Shown here: positions 9,479-18,753 of the stretch, piece by piece
Position numbering within the stretch: the stretch's first letter is position 1
Layout of the letters: every line of letters starts with the position of its first letter
Assembly: GCA_027486895.1 (NCBI GenBank)
Contig: JAIXOE010000010.1
Coordinates: 1-64,000, forward strand
Length of the DNA stretch: 64,000 bases
Direction of reading: 5' to 3'
Source: Sphingomonadales bacterium
GTDB taxonomy: Bacteria; Pseudomonadota; Alphaproteobacteria; Sphingomonadales; Sphingomonadaceae
Notes under the pieces: generated by a model
What the model was told of the DNA's origin: nothing
Database searches by the model: none
Seen by the model: the letters and a program-made list of their open reading frames with translations, nothing else
Program-made: the position numbers and the translations under genes

Positions 9479-10069
9479 TCAGGCCTCCGTATTGCGAACC
9501 GTCGCGGCAACGCTGCGGGTCTCAACCGTGGCCTCTGGCGCAATGATATGTGTGCGGTTGCGGACCAACCAAATGAGTAAGGCAAGCCCGGCCAGTGCCG
9601 CGACCGCGAGCGCCATCAGAGCATAATTGGTGTAGCGTTTCATGTCCTGTGCGTGCGCAACCAATTGGGGTGCCTTGTCGGCGGCAGTCACATCCCAATA
9701 TTCAATCATGGGCTTATTGCCGGAACGCACCACGCGTACTTCGGACGTAATCCACATTTTGCCATGCTGTCCCGCGAATGTCAGATAGGCTCCGGACCCT
9801 TGACGCTGTTGAATGGCTGGAGCCAGTAGTGGCGCATCCTTCAAAATTCCCGACATTTCGGCAAACTGGACGCGGCTATCGTCAATGAAATCTGGGGCGA
9901 CATATTTCTCTGCCGCCTTTTGGTCTCCGCGACGGACAGCCTCAAAAAAAGGTTTAATAACCGCGCTTATTTCCTCAGGCAGCGGTGGGCGAGTGTCGGC
10001 CGAGCGGTTACAGGCGGATAGGCCGAATGCTGCAATGGACATCAAGATCAAAAGAAAAATACGTGGCAT
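9479..10069 (-). CDS. Putative lipoprotein with a C-terminal membrane helix
   Basis: A 196-residue unknown. The N-terminus is a lipoprotein signal (MPRIFLLILMSIAAFGLSAC, Cys20 as lipidation site). The middle segment AVIKPFFEAVRRGDQKAAEK followed by YVAPDFIDD and later MWITSEVRVVRSGNKP resembles an NTF2-like or SnoaL-like fold. A second membrane helix lies at about 148-168 (YALMALAVAALAGLALLIWL). Lipid anchor plus C-terminal helix is an unusual pairing. Divergent from pepA with only 48 bases between, so promoters overlap. Confidence 0.65.
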   Translation of the reverse strand: MPRIFLLILMSIAAFGLSACNRSADTRPPLPEEISAVIKPFFEAVRRGDQKAAEKYVAPDFIDDSRVQFAEMSGILKDAPLLAPAIQQRQGSGAYLTFAGQHGKMWITSEVRVVRSGNKPMIEYWDVTAADKAPQLVAHAQDMKRYTNYALMALAVAALAGLALLIWLVRNRTHIIAPEATVETRSVAATVRNTEA

Positions 10070-10117
10070 TTCTGAATTATCTCCCGTTCAGCGCCCATTG
10101 CCGCTATCGCAACCGCT

Positions 10118-11506
10118 ATGCGTTATGACGATCTGATCCAACCTGACAACGGCCAACCGGCAACACCCATCCACATAGTCGACAAAAATGGCTTTGCTTC
10201 ATGGTTTGCTGCTCAACCCGACCCTGTCCGCACTGCGGTGAAAGCGCAGAAGTTTGAAGGCGGCGTCAACGATAGCGCGATCCTTCCCGGTGACAAACCC
10301 GGGGAATGGGCTGTAGTTGCGGGTGTCGCCGACGCCTCCGCGCTTGGCGTTTGGAACCTTGCCAAGGCATCTGACATTCTGCCCGAGGGAAGCTATCGAT
10401 TATTGGACGCTGAAGCCGGCGATGCGATGCTTGGGTGGGTGCTTGGTCAGTATCGATATCATGAATATCTCAGCGAACCGAAAGTGATCGGCGCGCGCGT
10501 GCTGCTGGTGCGTGAACCCGGCAAGATCCACAATATCGTGCTTCAGGCGCGTGCAACGGCGCTGGTACGCGATCTGGTCAACCGTCCGGCTGGTGACCTT
10601 GGTCCGGGCGCGCTTGAGACTGAGGCGAAGCGCATCGCCAAGGCGCATAAGGCAGAAGTGACCGTCACGGCAGGGGAAGCGCTTGAGGTCGGCTATCCGT
10701 TGATTCACGCTGTCGGAAAAGCCGCCGCGCGTGAACATGCGCCGCGTCTGATTGAGCTCGAATGGGGCGATCCGCGCCACCCGCGCATCGCGATTGTGGG
10801 CAAAGGGATAACGTTCGACAGCGGTGGTCTTGATATCAAACCTGCGAGTGGCATGCGGTTGATGAAGAAGGATATGGGCGGAGCTGCCCATGCGCTTGCA
10901 CTGGCTGAGCTTATCATGGCGGCGCATTTGCCGGTGCGGTTGCATATGCTCGTGGCTGCGGCCGAAAACAGCATATCGGGCAATGCTATGCGGCCCGGCG
11001 ACATCATCAAAAGCCGCAAGGGCATCACGGTTGAAATCGATAATACCGATGCAGAAGGTCGCCTTGTACTTGCTGACGCGTTGACCAAAGCGGTCGACGA
11101 TGCGCCTGAACTGATCATCGATTTTGCGACGCTGACCGGTGCCGCACGCGTGGCGTTGGGTCCCGATTTGCCAGCGATGTTCAGCAATGATGATGAAGCA
11201 GCAAACGCGTTAATCGCAGCATCAAAGGCGCAGGCTGACCCGCTGTGGCGAATGCCATTATGGGCACCTTATATGGAACTGCTGGATAGCGATATCGCTG
11301 ACATGACAAACAGCGGCGGGGCCTTTGCCGGCGCAGTGACAGCAGCTTTGTTTATGCAGAAATTTGTTCCTGATGATGTGCCTTGGGTGCATCTGGATAC
11401 CTTTGCTTGGCGACCGACCAATAAGCCGGGAAGGCCAAAGGGCGGTGAGGCGCTTGGATTACGCGCTGTCTTCGGCTATCTGGCAGACAAATATCCGGCG
11501 CGTTAG
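10118..11506 (+). CDS. Leucyl aminopeptidase family protein (M17)
   Basis: A 462-residue M17 metallo-aminopeptidase that removes N-terminal residues from peptides in the cytoplasm. The two-zinc site is intact: GKGITFDSGGLDIKPASGM and MKKDMGGAAHALALAELI in the middle, then the signature NTDAEGRLVLADAL near residue 309. Length is in the range of the shorter alphaproteobacterial PepA-like members. It is followed by an NlpC/P60 hydrolase on the same strand after 53 bases, a pairing that fits peptide turnover and may be an operon. Confidence 0.93.
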   Translation: MRYDDLIQPDNGQPATPIHIVDKNGFASWFAAQPDPVRTAVKAQKFEGGVNDSAILPGDKPGEWAVVAGVADASALGVWNLAKASDILPEGSYRLLDAEAGDAMLGWVLGQYRYHEYLSEPKVIGARVLLVREPGKIHNIVLQARATALVRDLVNRPAGDLGPGALETEAKRIAKAHKAEVTVTAGEALEVGYPLIHAVGKAAAREHAPRLIELEWGDPRHPRIAIVGKGITFDSGGLDIKPASGMRLMKKDMGGAAHALALAELIMAAHLPVRLHMLVAAAENSISGNAMRPGDIIKSRKGITVEIDNTDAEGRLVLADALTKAVDDAPELIIDFATLTGAARVALGPDLPAMFSNDDEAANALIAASKAQADPLWRMPLWAPYMELLDSDIADMTNSGGAFAGAVTAALFMQKFVPDDVPWVHLDTFAWRPTNKPGRPKGGEALGLRAVFGYLADKYPAR

Positions 11507-11513
11507 GGTGCCA

Positions 11514-11523
11514 TAACATGTTA
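11514..11523. promoter_or_regulatory. TAACATGTTA palindrome
   Basis: A perfect 10-base palindrome sits between pepA and the NlpC/P60 gene, 36 bases before the ATG. It could be an operator half-site pair or chance. No other copy was noticed nearby. Confidence 0.2.
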
Positions 11524-11559
11524 CAAAGTCGGGGGCTTAAGTAGTTGGCAAGCGAACAA

Positions 11560-12447
11560 ATGGGGGCAGGGAAGCGGCCCATATATACATTGAGTGGGCA
11601 CAGCCTTGTCGGAGACAAGCGCACAACCCCCATTCGCGGTGATCTTGCGGACATCAGTCTGGCCGGAAAGCTGTTCGCACCACATTATGCCGTACCGATG
11701 CTGCGCACCGGAATTGCGCCCGTGACCGAAATTCATGCCGAGGCACATGCCACATCCATGCCCGTCAGCGCGTTGATGCACGGTGAGGAGTTCGCTGTGC
11801 TTGATGTCGCAGGTGAATGGGCTTGGGGCTATTGCCTGCACGACAATTATCTGGGCTATGTGCGTTTTGCCGAATTGGGCGATGACTTTGACGCCACGCA
11901 TATCGTCAGTGCGCCTGCAACATTGCTGGTGGCGGCACCCACGACCAAAGCCCCTGTGCTGGCGCGCTACCCGATGGGCGCGCAATTGCTTTGCGGCAGT
12001 CCAAGCGAATGCGGCAAATATCTCGCCTGCGAAAACGGATTTGTGCCATTGGCGCATTTGTCTGAAATGGGACGCGTTACTGCGTCACCGGCAGATTTGG
12101 CAGAGCAGCTGATCGGCACGCCCTACAGCTGGGGCGGGCGCAGCGGAAACGCCATTGACTGTTCCGGCCTTGTGCAGTTGGTATTCGGGCTGAAGGGTTA
12201 TATGGCCCCACGCGATGCCGATATGCAGCAAGCGGAATTTGGCGATGATATAGCCGAAGGTGAAGCGCTGCAGCGCGGCGATCTGGTGTTCTTCCCCGGT
12301 CATGTCGGCATCATGGCGGATGCCGAAAATATCATTCATGCCAATGGCACAGCAATGGCAGTCAGCGTTGAGCCGCTGGCAGATGCGGCGGCGCGCTTTG
12401 TCGAGCATGATGAAGCGATCGTGGCGCGTAAGCGGGTAGGGTTGTGA
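11560..12447 (+). CDS. NlpC/P60 peptidase with SH3-like domains
   Basis: A 295-residue cysteine peptidase of the NlpC/P60 group, which cuts peptide bonds in peptidoglycan stems. The catalytic set is visible: Cys201 in IDCSGLVQLVF, His248 in FFPGHVGIM and His260 in IIHANG. The N-terminal half (residues 30-180) has two SH3-like segments with the typical LMHGEEFAVLDVAGEWAW string. No signal peptide is seen, as in other alphaproteobacterial homologues, which may work on recycled muropeptides. A TTG at 11545 is an alternative start; I chose the ATG. Confidence 0.9.
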   Translation: MGAGKRPIYTLSGHSLVGDKRTTPIRGDLADISLAGKLFAPHYAVPMLRTGIAPVTEIHAEAHATSMPVSALMHGEEFAVLDVAGEWAWGYCLHDNYLGYVRFAELGDDFDATHIVSAPATLLVAAPTTKAPVLARYPMGAQLLCGSPSECGKYLACENGFVPLAHLSEMGRVTASPADLAEQLIGTPYSWGGRSGNAIDCSGLVQLVFGLKGYMAPRDADMQQAEFGDDIAEGEALQRGDLVFFPGHVGIMADAENIIHANGTAMAVSVEPLADAAARFVEHDEAIVARKRVGL

Positions 12448-12470
12448 CTAGAAATGCGGCCTTAATAAAC

Positions 12471-12598
12471 ACCGTAGCCCTGAGCAGCGGTCGCACCGCG
12501 ACCGCGGCCGTCGAAGGGTGCCTATCAGCGGTAGCGAACACCTTGAAACGCCCTTCGACGGACGCAATTGCTTCGCAACTGCTGCTCAGGGCTACGGT
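12471..12598. repeat. Large imperfect inverted repeat before argC
   Basis: The arms at 12471-12520 and 12549-12598 are inverted copies. The outer 18 bases (ACCGTAGCCCTGAGCAGC) match exactly, as does GTCGAAGGG near the inner ends. Between them the arms differ in sequence, yet each makes its own small hairpin (GGTCGC/GCGACC on the left, TTGC/GCAA on the right). This is what a selected folded RNA or a mobile palindromic unit looks like. The right arm ends 9 bases before the argC start, so it may shape argC translation. Confidence 0.75.
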
Positions 12599-12607
12599 AT
12601 TTTCATC

Positions 12608-13546
12608 ATGACCAAATCCATCTTCATCGACGGCGCAGCGGGCACCACCGGCCTCGAAATCGCGGATCGGCTGGCTGGCCGCGCTGAATTCACGCTCATC
12701 ACGCTCGACGATGACAAACGCAAAGACCCCGCTGCGAAACGCGAGGCATTGAACGACGCCGACTTCGTTATTCTTTGCTTGCCGGACGATGCCGCAAAAG
12801 AGGCGGTGGCGATGACGACTTCAAGCCACACGCGCATCATCGACGCATCCACCGCGCATCGTGTGAACCCGAACTGGGCTTATGGCTTCCCCGAATATCG
12901 CAAGGGCCAGCATGAACGGATTGCCAACGCACGGCTGGTCAGCAACCCCGGTTGCTACCCCACCGGCTTTTTGGGACTGGTTGCACCCTTGGTTGCTGCC
13001 GGATTAATCCCCGCAGACTGGCCCTATAGCGTCAACGCAGTCTCGGGCTATTCGGGCGGCGGAAAAGCATTAATTGAACGCTTCGAAGGCGGCGACGGCG
13101 CGGACATCGGCTTTCGCACTTATGGCCTTGATCTGAACCACAAGCATGTCGCCGAAATGCAGACGCACGCAGGTTTGGGCCTCGCGCCGATATTCTCGCC
13201 CGCAGTTGTACGCGCGTTCCGTGGCATGGTGGTCGAAGTACCGCTGCCCATCTCGGTCATGCCCGGCAGCGACGATCCAGACGAAATGCGCGCGGCCTTG
13301 TCGCTGCATTATGCCAAATCGCCAGTCGTCAAAGTGCACCAGGACGCACCACCCGCTGAACTGCTGATCCGTGCCGACCAAGCGCCGTCTGACCGACTTG
13401 ACCTTTACGTGCTCGGTTCACCTGACGGCGCACAAGTCCGATTGCTGGCGATGCTGGATAATCTCGGCAAAGGCGCCAGCGGCGCAGCGGTGCAGAACCT
13501 GAACATCATGGCGGGGTTGGACGAGACGGCTGGGTTGCTGCTTTAG
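12608..13546 (+). CDS. argC: N-acetyl-gamma-glutamyl-phosphate reductase ArgC (type 2)
   Basis: Reduces N-acetylglutamyl phosphate to the semialdehyde with NADPH in arginine synthesis. The 312-residue product is of the short type 2 form. Visible: IFIDGAAGTTGLEIADRLAG as nucleotide fold, the active Cys116 in SNPGCYPTGFLGL, VSGYSGGGKALIERFEGG, and the conserved LNHKHVAEMQTHAGL segment. The start follows the homologues; the open frame extends upstream through the palindrome but that sequence is repeat. There is no clear Shine-Dalgarno. Its stop TAG overlaps the stop of the convergent unknown gene by four bases. Confidence 0.95.
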   Translation: MTKSIFIDGAAGTTGLEIADRLAGRAEFTLITLDDDKRKDPAAKREALNDADFVILCLPDDAAKEAVAMTTSSHTRIIDASTAHRVNPNWAYGFPEYRKGQHERIANARLVSNPGCYPTGFLGLVAPLVAAGLIPADWPYSVNAVSGYSGGGKALIERFEGGDGADIGFRTYGLDLNHKHVAEMQTHAGLGLAPIFSPAVVRAFRGMVVEVPLPISVMPGSDDPDEMRAALSLHYAKSPVVKVHQDAPPAELLIRADQAPSDRLDLYVLGSPDGAQVRLLAMLDNLGKGASGAAVQNLNIMAGLDETAGLLL

Positions 13547-14127
13547 CGAGGGATGTGGAATTTTATACCGGCGGTCGAACGTCGGGTAAAATCGCCCCAT
13601 AGTGCCCATTCTGATTGATCTGGAGCAATCGCTCCATAAACCCAAAGTGCTCCGATTGAGAATTCCGCCGGCAGACACAAGTCGGTCGGTTCAAAACAAA
13701 AATTACGCCCTAGTTTGATCGCGACTGTAATGTCGGCTGAATCCGCGTATTTTGACAGACTGTCAATCACAGCTTGTATCGTTGCTTTTGGATTTAACTC
13801 GCTTGATACGAACTCTTTTAGCTGGATAGGGCAGAAGTGCTGAATATCGTCTACCTCCCAAGTAGCCACAAAATCATAATCCTGCGCTTCTGTCGGTGAA
13901 AACCTCACCTCTGTGTTGAGAACTTGTGACATCCCCAAGCAAAAAATCGCGGCATCGCGGCTTTCCCTGTCAGCTTTTAGCAGGCTGGTTCTGAGGTGCT
14001 TGGCGGTTGGGGGCAGGTCCGACACGGAAACGGCAGCGTCCAGCGGGGCCAACGCTTCAAGAAAACGCCTTGGGTCCCCGTATTCAAGCTTTGAGTAGCC
14101 TCTCAAACGAACGCTACTGTTCGCCAT
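13543..14127 (-). CDS. Unknown protein, possible PD-(D/E)xK nuclease, coupled to map
   Basis: A 194-residue protein I do not recognise by family. Base composition is lower in G+C than its neighbours. Residues around 83-105 read DYDFVATWEVDDIQHFCPIQ followed by LKEF, so Asp85 then Gln102-x-Lys104 could be the D...QxK core of a restriction-like nuclease fold; this is inference from spacing only. The ATG at 14127 shares one base with the map stop (TGATG on the minus strand), so it is translated by coupling with methionine aminopeptidase. Its stop overlaps that of argC. It sits tightly between two core genes. Confidence 0.65.
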   Translation of the reverse strand: MANSSVRLRGYSKLEYGDPRRFLEALAPLDAAVSVSDLPPTAKHLRTSLLKADRESRDAAIFCLGMSQVLNTEVRFSPTEAQDYDFVATWEVDDIQHFCPIQLKEFVSSELNPKATIQAVIDSLSKYADSADITVAIKLGRNFCFEPTDLCLPAEFSIGALWVYGAIAPDQSEWALWGDFTRRSTAGIKFHIPR

Positions 14128-14954
14128 CAATAGGGCGGCTTGTCAAAACCCTTCGGGCTACTCGTAAATATCTCGCAGCCGTCTTCGGTAATGCCGATGC
14201 TATGTTCGAATTGCGCGCTCAACGAACGGTCGCGCGTTACGGCCGTCCAGCCATCGTCCAATATCTTGCCCGCTGCCTTGCCAATGTTGATCATGGGCTC
14301 GATGGTGAAGATCATGCCGGGACGAAGCTCTGGACCCGTGCCGGGGCGGCCGACATGGACGATTTCGGGGGCATCGTGGAATAATTGGCCAAGGCCATGG
14401 CCGCAGAAATCGCGGACGACGCCATAGCGGTGCTTTTCGGCGTGCATTTGGATCGCGTGGCCAATGTCGCCGACATAGTTGCCGGGCTTGGCGGCTTCGA
14501 TACCGAGCATCAGGCATTCATAGGTCACATCGACCAAGCGCTTGGCCTTCACCGGCACATCGCCGACGAGGAACATGCGGCTGGTGTCGCCGTGCCAGCC
14601 ATTCAGTTGCGGCGTGACGTCGATGTTGACGATGTCGCCGTCTTTCAATTTCTTGTCCGACGGGATGCCGTGGCAAATGACATGGTTGATCGAAATGCAG
14701 CAGCTGTGCGTGTAACCACGATAGCCCAAGGTTGCGGGCACTGCGCCGCCGCGCATTGTCATTTCGCGGACGATGTCGTCCAGTTCCTCGGTGCTAACAC
14801 CGGGCACGACATGCGGCACCAATGCGTCGAGTATTTCGGCGGCAAGGCGACCGGCCTTGCGCATGCCGTCAAAGCCCTCAGGCCCGTGTAATTTGATGAC
14901 CCCATCGCGGGCCTGCATCGCCTCTTCGGGCGTAACGCTTACATATTGTTCCAT
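14127..14954 (-). CDS. map: Type I methionine aminopeptidase
   Basis: Removes the initiator methionine from nascent proteins using two metal ions. All ligands of the pita-bread fold are present: the two Asp in NIDVTPQLNGWHGDTSRMF, His in DFCGHGLGQLFHDAPEI, Glu in FTIEPMINIG and Glu in AQFEHSIGIT. From the ATG at 14954 the product has 275 residues. A TTG at 14972 in the same frame would add six residues and has a better upstream purine run, so the start is uncertain by that amount. The downstream nuclease-like gene is coupled to it. Confidence 0.96.
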   Translation of the reverse strand: MEQYVSVTPEEAMQARDGVIKLHGPEGFDGMRKAGRLAAEILDALVPHVVPGVSTEELDDIVREMTMRGGAVPATLGYRGYTHSCCISINHVICHGIPSDKKLKDGDIVNIDVTPQLNGWHGDTSRMFLVGDVPVKAKRLVDVTYECLMLGIEAAKPGNYVGDIGHAIQMHAEKHRYGVVRDFCGHGLGQLFHDAPEIVHVGRPGTGPELRPGMIFTIEPMINIGKAAGKILDDGWTAVTRDRSLSAQFEHSIGITEDGCEIFTSSPKGFDKPPY

Positions 14955-15016
14955 GCGGGCGATATAAGGCAATAATCCCCACTTTGCGAGGGGGTGAATT
15001 ATGCTATCGCGTCCCG

Positions 15017-15775
15017 ATGACAGATTCCCGCATATATACCGCAGCGCTTGTAATCATTGGCGACGAAATCCTCTCTGGCCGGACACAGGACAAAAATATC
15101 AGCCAGATTGCCTTGTGGCTGAATATCCAGGGCATTCGCTTGCGTGAGGTGCGCGTAGTCGCCGATGATCAGGATGCGATTATCGAGGCGGTGAACCTCT
15201 TGCGCGCGCGCAACGATTATCTGTTCACCACCGGCGGCATTGGCCCAACGCATGATGACATCACGGTCGATGCGATCGCAGCAGCGCTTGGTGTGGAAGT
15301 CGTTATCCATCCAGAGGCAAGTGCTGTCCTGCACGCATATTATGAAACGCGTGGCGGCATTAACCCCGGGCGTTTGCGCATGGCGCGCGTGCCCGATGGC
15401 GCTGACCTTATTCCCAACAAGATGTCCGGCGCGCCCGGTATTCGCCATGGCAATATCTTCATCATGGCTGGCGTGCCGCATATCACCGCCGGCATGTTGG
15501 ATGCGCTGACCGGTACATTGGAGGGCGGTGCGCCCTTGTTGTCTCAGCAAATCGGCTGCTGGGTCGCCGAAAGCGAAGTTGCCAAGTTGCTGGGTGACAC
15601 TGAAAAGCATCATGAAGGTTGCCAGATTGGCAGCTATCCATTTTTCCGCGAAGGCAAGGTCGGTGCGAATTTCGTTGTTCGTACGACGGACGCCCATATG
15701 CTCGCCGAATGCCTCGAAGCGCTGAAACTTGGTTTGCGCGGTTTAGGCTATGACACCGTCGATGGTGGAATTTAA
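15017..15775 (+). CDS. CinA-like molybdopterin-binding protein
   Basis: A 252-residue protein of the MoCF-biosynthesis/CinA N-terminal family. Visible: TAALVIIGDEILSGRTQDKN at the start, then VRVVADDQDAIIEAVN, and the loop FTTGGIGPTHDDITVDAIAA that binds the pterin or nucleotide substrate in the family. CinA proteins act as nucleotide pyrophosphatases in NAD recycling, but short forms like this lack the C-terminal deamidase and their task is not settled. The ATG at 15017 removes an unlikely 11-residue leader. It is divergent from map. Confidence 0.88.
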   Translation: MTDSRIYTAALVIIGDEILSGRTQDKNISQIALWLNIQGIRLREVRVVADDQDAIIEAVNLLRARNDYLFTTGGIGPTHDDITVDAIAAALGVEVVIHPEASAVLHAYYETRGGINPGRLRMARVPDGADLIPNKMSGAPGIRHGNIFIMAGVPHITAGMLDALTGTLEGGAPLLSQQIGCWVAESEVAKLLGDTEKHHEGCQIGSYPFFREGKVGANFVVRTTDAHMLAECLEALKLGLRGLGYDTVDGGI

Positions 15776-15835
15776 ACGCAGGTTGGTCAGCTCGTTCATG
15801 TGCAGTCAAGCCTTCGTTCCGTTATGAGGATTGTA

Positions 15836-18712
15836 ATGCGCAAATTTACTCAATCGCTCGCTCTGGCAGCACTGCTGCTCTCCACCTCTGCTTACGCACA
15901 AAATGTTGCGCCCGCCGCAACGGTCGCCGCAAAGGCGGCCCCAGTTCCGTGGCTGTACGAAGGCAGCGACGTACCTGTTGATGACACTTGGACGTTTGGT
16001 GTGCTGCCCAATGGGCTGCGCTATGCGGTGAAGAAAAATGATGTGCCTGCGGGGCAAGTGTCGATCCGCGTGCGAATCGATGCAGGCGCGTTGCATGAAA
16101 ATAATGACGAGCAAGGCTTTGCCCATCTGATCGAGCATTTGTCCTTCCGTGGATCAACCTTTGTGCCCGATGGCGAAGCCAAGCGCATCTGGCAAAGGTT
16201 CGGCGTCACCTTTGGCAGCGACAGCAACGCACAAACGACCCCCACGCAGACGGTCTACAAGCTCGACTTGCCCAACGCGACGCCCGAAAAGCTCGACGAA
16301 TCCGTCAAAATCATCTCGGGCATGATCCGCAATCCGCGTATCTCACCCACCGCATTGAATGCCGAACGCGCAATCGTGCTCGCCGAGCTACGCGAAAATA
16401 GCGGCGCGCAGATGGTCTATAGCGACGCCCTGCGTCAGCATGCTTTTCAGGGGCAACGGCTTGCAAACCGTTCGACAATTGGCACGCCTGAAACATTGCA
16501 GGCCTCTGACGCCTTGCGTTTAAGTGCCTTCCACGATCGCTGGTATCGCCCGGAAAATGCAGTGGTTGTGATGGCGGGTGATATGGAGCCAGCGCAGCTC
16601 GCCAATCTGGTGCAGAAATATTTCACCGACTGGAAAGGTACAGGTGCGCGTGCGCCCGAGCCTCCCTTTGGTGACCCCACACCGCAAGGCACCCCGACAC
16701 GCGTTTTGATTGAGCCCACGCTGCCGACGACCGTCAGTATTGCGTATCTGCGCCCTTGGCGGAAGGTGGACGATACGATTGCGTATAACGAGCAACTGCT
16801 GATTGACGCACTGGCGCTTCAAATCATCAACCGCCGTCTTGAGGTACAGGCCCGCAGTGGCGGCAATTATCTGTTCGCGGAGATCGCTCAGGAAGATATT
16901 TCGCGCACGGCGGATGCGACGTTGGTGTCCGTCACGCCGGTTGGTGACAAATGGGAAGCCGCCACACGCGATGTGCGCGCAGTCATCGCTGATGCTGTCG
17001 CTACAGCGCCATCGGTTGCGGATATCAATCGCGAGAAAACACTTTTCGGCAATGCTCTGCGGACAATGCTTGATAGCTATCCGTTTGAAGCCGCCGCCAA
17101 GCAGGCGGATGACATCGTCAACGCCGTCGATATACGTGAAACGGTAGCCGCGCCAAAAACGGTCGTTCAGGTTTATGAGGGCATGAAAGACAAATTCACA
17201 CCGCAACGGCTGCTGGCGTCGACACAGAAGCTATTTATGGCGGACGCAACACGGTTGATGCTGTCTTCACCGGCGCCAATCGCTGATGCAGATAATCGTG
17301 CGCTTGCCGCATTGAATGCTGCGGTATCGGCAAATACGACTGCGCGTTTATCTGAAAATACCCTTGGTTTTGCAGCGCTGCCGAAGCTGGGTACGCCGGG
17401 CAAGCTGGTAACAGAAGAGACCGTCTCGCGTTTGGAGATGACTCGGCTTGAACTGTCGAATGGCGTGCGGGCATTGTTATACCCGAACAAGGCGGAAAGC
17501 GGGCAGATTCGGGTGCTGGTCCGTTTTGGTCGCGGGTACCAAGCTGTGACGCCGGACAATGGCAGCTTGCTATGGGCAGGGCCACTTGTCCTGCCAGAAA
17601 ATGGCATCGGCAAAATCAAGCGAACGGAAATTGACCAGATGGTCAACGGCCGGCGAATTGAACTCAACTTCTCCATCGACGATGATGCGTTCCAGTTTGG
17701 TGCGAACACACGGCCTGATGACCTTGCCGATCAATTGACCCTGATTGCAACGAAGCTCGAGCATCCCGGCTGGGATCCCGCGCCCGTTGAACGGGCAAAG
17801 GCGCTGGCGACGTCAGGCTATGCGAGTTTTGAAATGTCGGCGACTTCCGTGTTGCAGCGCGATCTGGAATATTTACTGCGCAACAACGACCCGCGCTGGA
17901 AAGCCGCTACGCCAGCTGAGGTCGCGAAAGTCGATGCAGCGAAGTTTGAGTCTTTTTGGAAGCCACTGATGGCGCAGGGACCAGTTGAGGTTCTTCTCTT
18001 TGGGGATTTCGACAAGGCGGCGGCTGTTGGCGCGCTTGAAAAGAGCTTTGGGGCGCTGTCTCCGCGTGCGCCTTTGCCCGTAGCCGCAACAGCGCGCGAT
18101 GTCCGGTTTCCAGCCCCTACAGTGACGCCCATAAGGCTGACGCATCGCGGTGCGAGCGATCAGGCAGCAGCGGTGATGGCATGGCCCACCGGTGGCGGGA
18201 TGTCCGGCATCAGCGAAGGGCGGCAGCTGGAAACCTTAGCCGCGATTTTTCGTGATCGGTTGTTCGAAAAATTTCGTGCTGAACAGGCCGCAAGCTACAG
18301 TCCCGATATGGCCGCCAATTGGCCCGTCGATTTCACCAGCGGTGGATATTTGATGGCCTATACGCAGGTCAAACCAACTGACGTTGACCGCTTTTTTGCA
18401 TTCGCTGATTCAGTGGCTGCGGATTTGATTGCCAACCCGGTAAGTGCAGATGAACTGCAGCGCGCGGTTGAACCGACGAAGCAAGCCATTGAGCGCGCGG
18501 CGTCAGGCAACACATTCTGGCTAAACCAGCTCAAGGGCGCAACCTACGAGCCTGAGCGGTTCGCGGCACTGGGTAAGCTTTACAGCGACTATAACAGCGT
18601 GACGCCAGAAATATTGCAATCACTGGCGAAGCGCTATTTCGTCAAGGACAAGGCGTGGAAGCTCGTGGTTGCTCCGCAAGCGACAAGTGCGGACTCCCCA
18701 ATGTCGCGCTAA
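15836..18712 (+). CDS. M16-family zinc metallopeptidase, exported
   Basis: A 958-residue insulinase/pitrilysin-type protein with a signal peptide (MRKFTQSLALAALLLSTSAY with AQ cleavage site). The N-terminal M16 domain has the inverted zinc motif H97-L-I-E100-H101 and the distal Glu177 in NAERAIVLAEL. Four repeated M16-type domains are expected; the second half carries the inactive partner (SFGALSPRAPL region, then the final GNTFWLNQLKGATY segment). It probably degrades peptides in the periplasm. GAGGA upstream decides the ATG at 15836 over two earlier in-frame starts. It stands alone. Confidence 0.92.
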   Translation: MRKFTQSLALAALLLSTSAYAQNVAPAATVAAKAAPVPWLYEGSDVPVDDTWTFGVLPNGLRYAVKKNDVPAGQVSIRVRIDAGALHENNDEQGFAHLIEHLSFRGSTFVPDGEAKRIWQRFGVTFGSDSNAQTTPTQTVYKLDLPNATPEKLDESVKIISGMIRNPRISPTALNAERAIVLAELRENSGAQMVYSDALRQHAFQGQRLANRSTIGTPETLQASDALRLSAFHDRWYRPENAVVVMAGDMEPAQLANLVQKYFTDWKGTGARAPEPPFGDPTPQGTPTRVLIEPTLPTTVSIAYLRPWRKVDDTIAYNEQLLIDALALQIINRRLEVQARSGGNYLFAEIAQEDISRTADATLVSVTPVGDKWEAATRDVRAVIADAVATAPSVADINREKTLFGNALRTMLDSYPFEAAAKQADDIVNAVDIRETVAAPKTVVQVYEGMKDKFTPQRLLASTQKLFMADATRLMLSSPAPIADADNRALAALNAAVSANTTARLSENTLGFAALPKLGTPGKLVTEETVSRLEMTRLELSNGVRALLYPNKAESGQIRVLVRFGRGYQAVTPDNGSLLWAGPLVLPENGIGKIKRTEIDQMVNGRRIELNFSIDDDAFQFGANTRPDDLADQLTLIATKLEHPGWDPAPVERAKALATSGYASFEMSATSVLQRDLEYLLRNNDPRWKAATPAEVAKVDAAKFESFWKPLMAQGPVEVLLFGDFDKAAAVGALEKSFGALSPRAPLPVAATARDVRFPAPTVTPIRLTHRGASDQAAAVMAWPTGGGMSGISEGRQLETLAAIFRDRLFEKFRAEQAASYSPDMAANWPVDFTSGGYLMAYTQVKPTDVDRFFAFADSVAADLIANPVSADELQRAVEPTKQAIERAASGNTFWLNQLKGATYEPERFAALGKLYSDYNSVTPEILQSLAKRYFVKDKAWKLVVAPQATSADSPMSR

Positions 18713-18753
18713 TTATCGCGAATGTGCCTACAACCCGTTTTAAGCAGTGGGTG

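Noticed and set aside
12518-12607. Upstream extension of argC
   Set aside because: Runs through the inverted repeat and adds residues not found in ArgC proteins.
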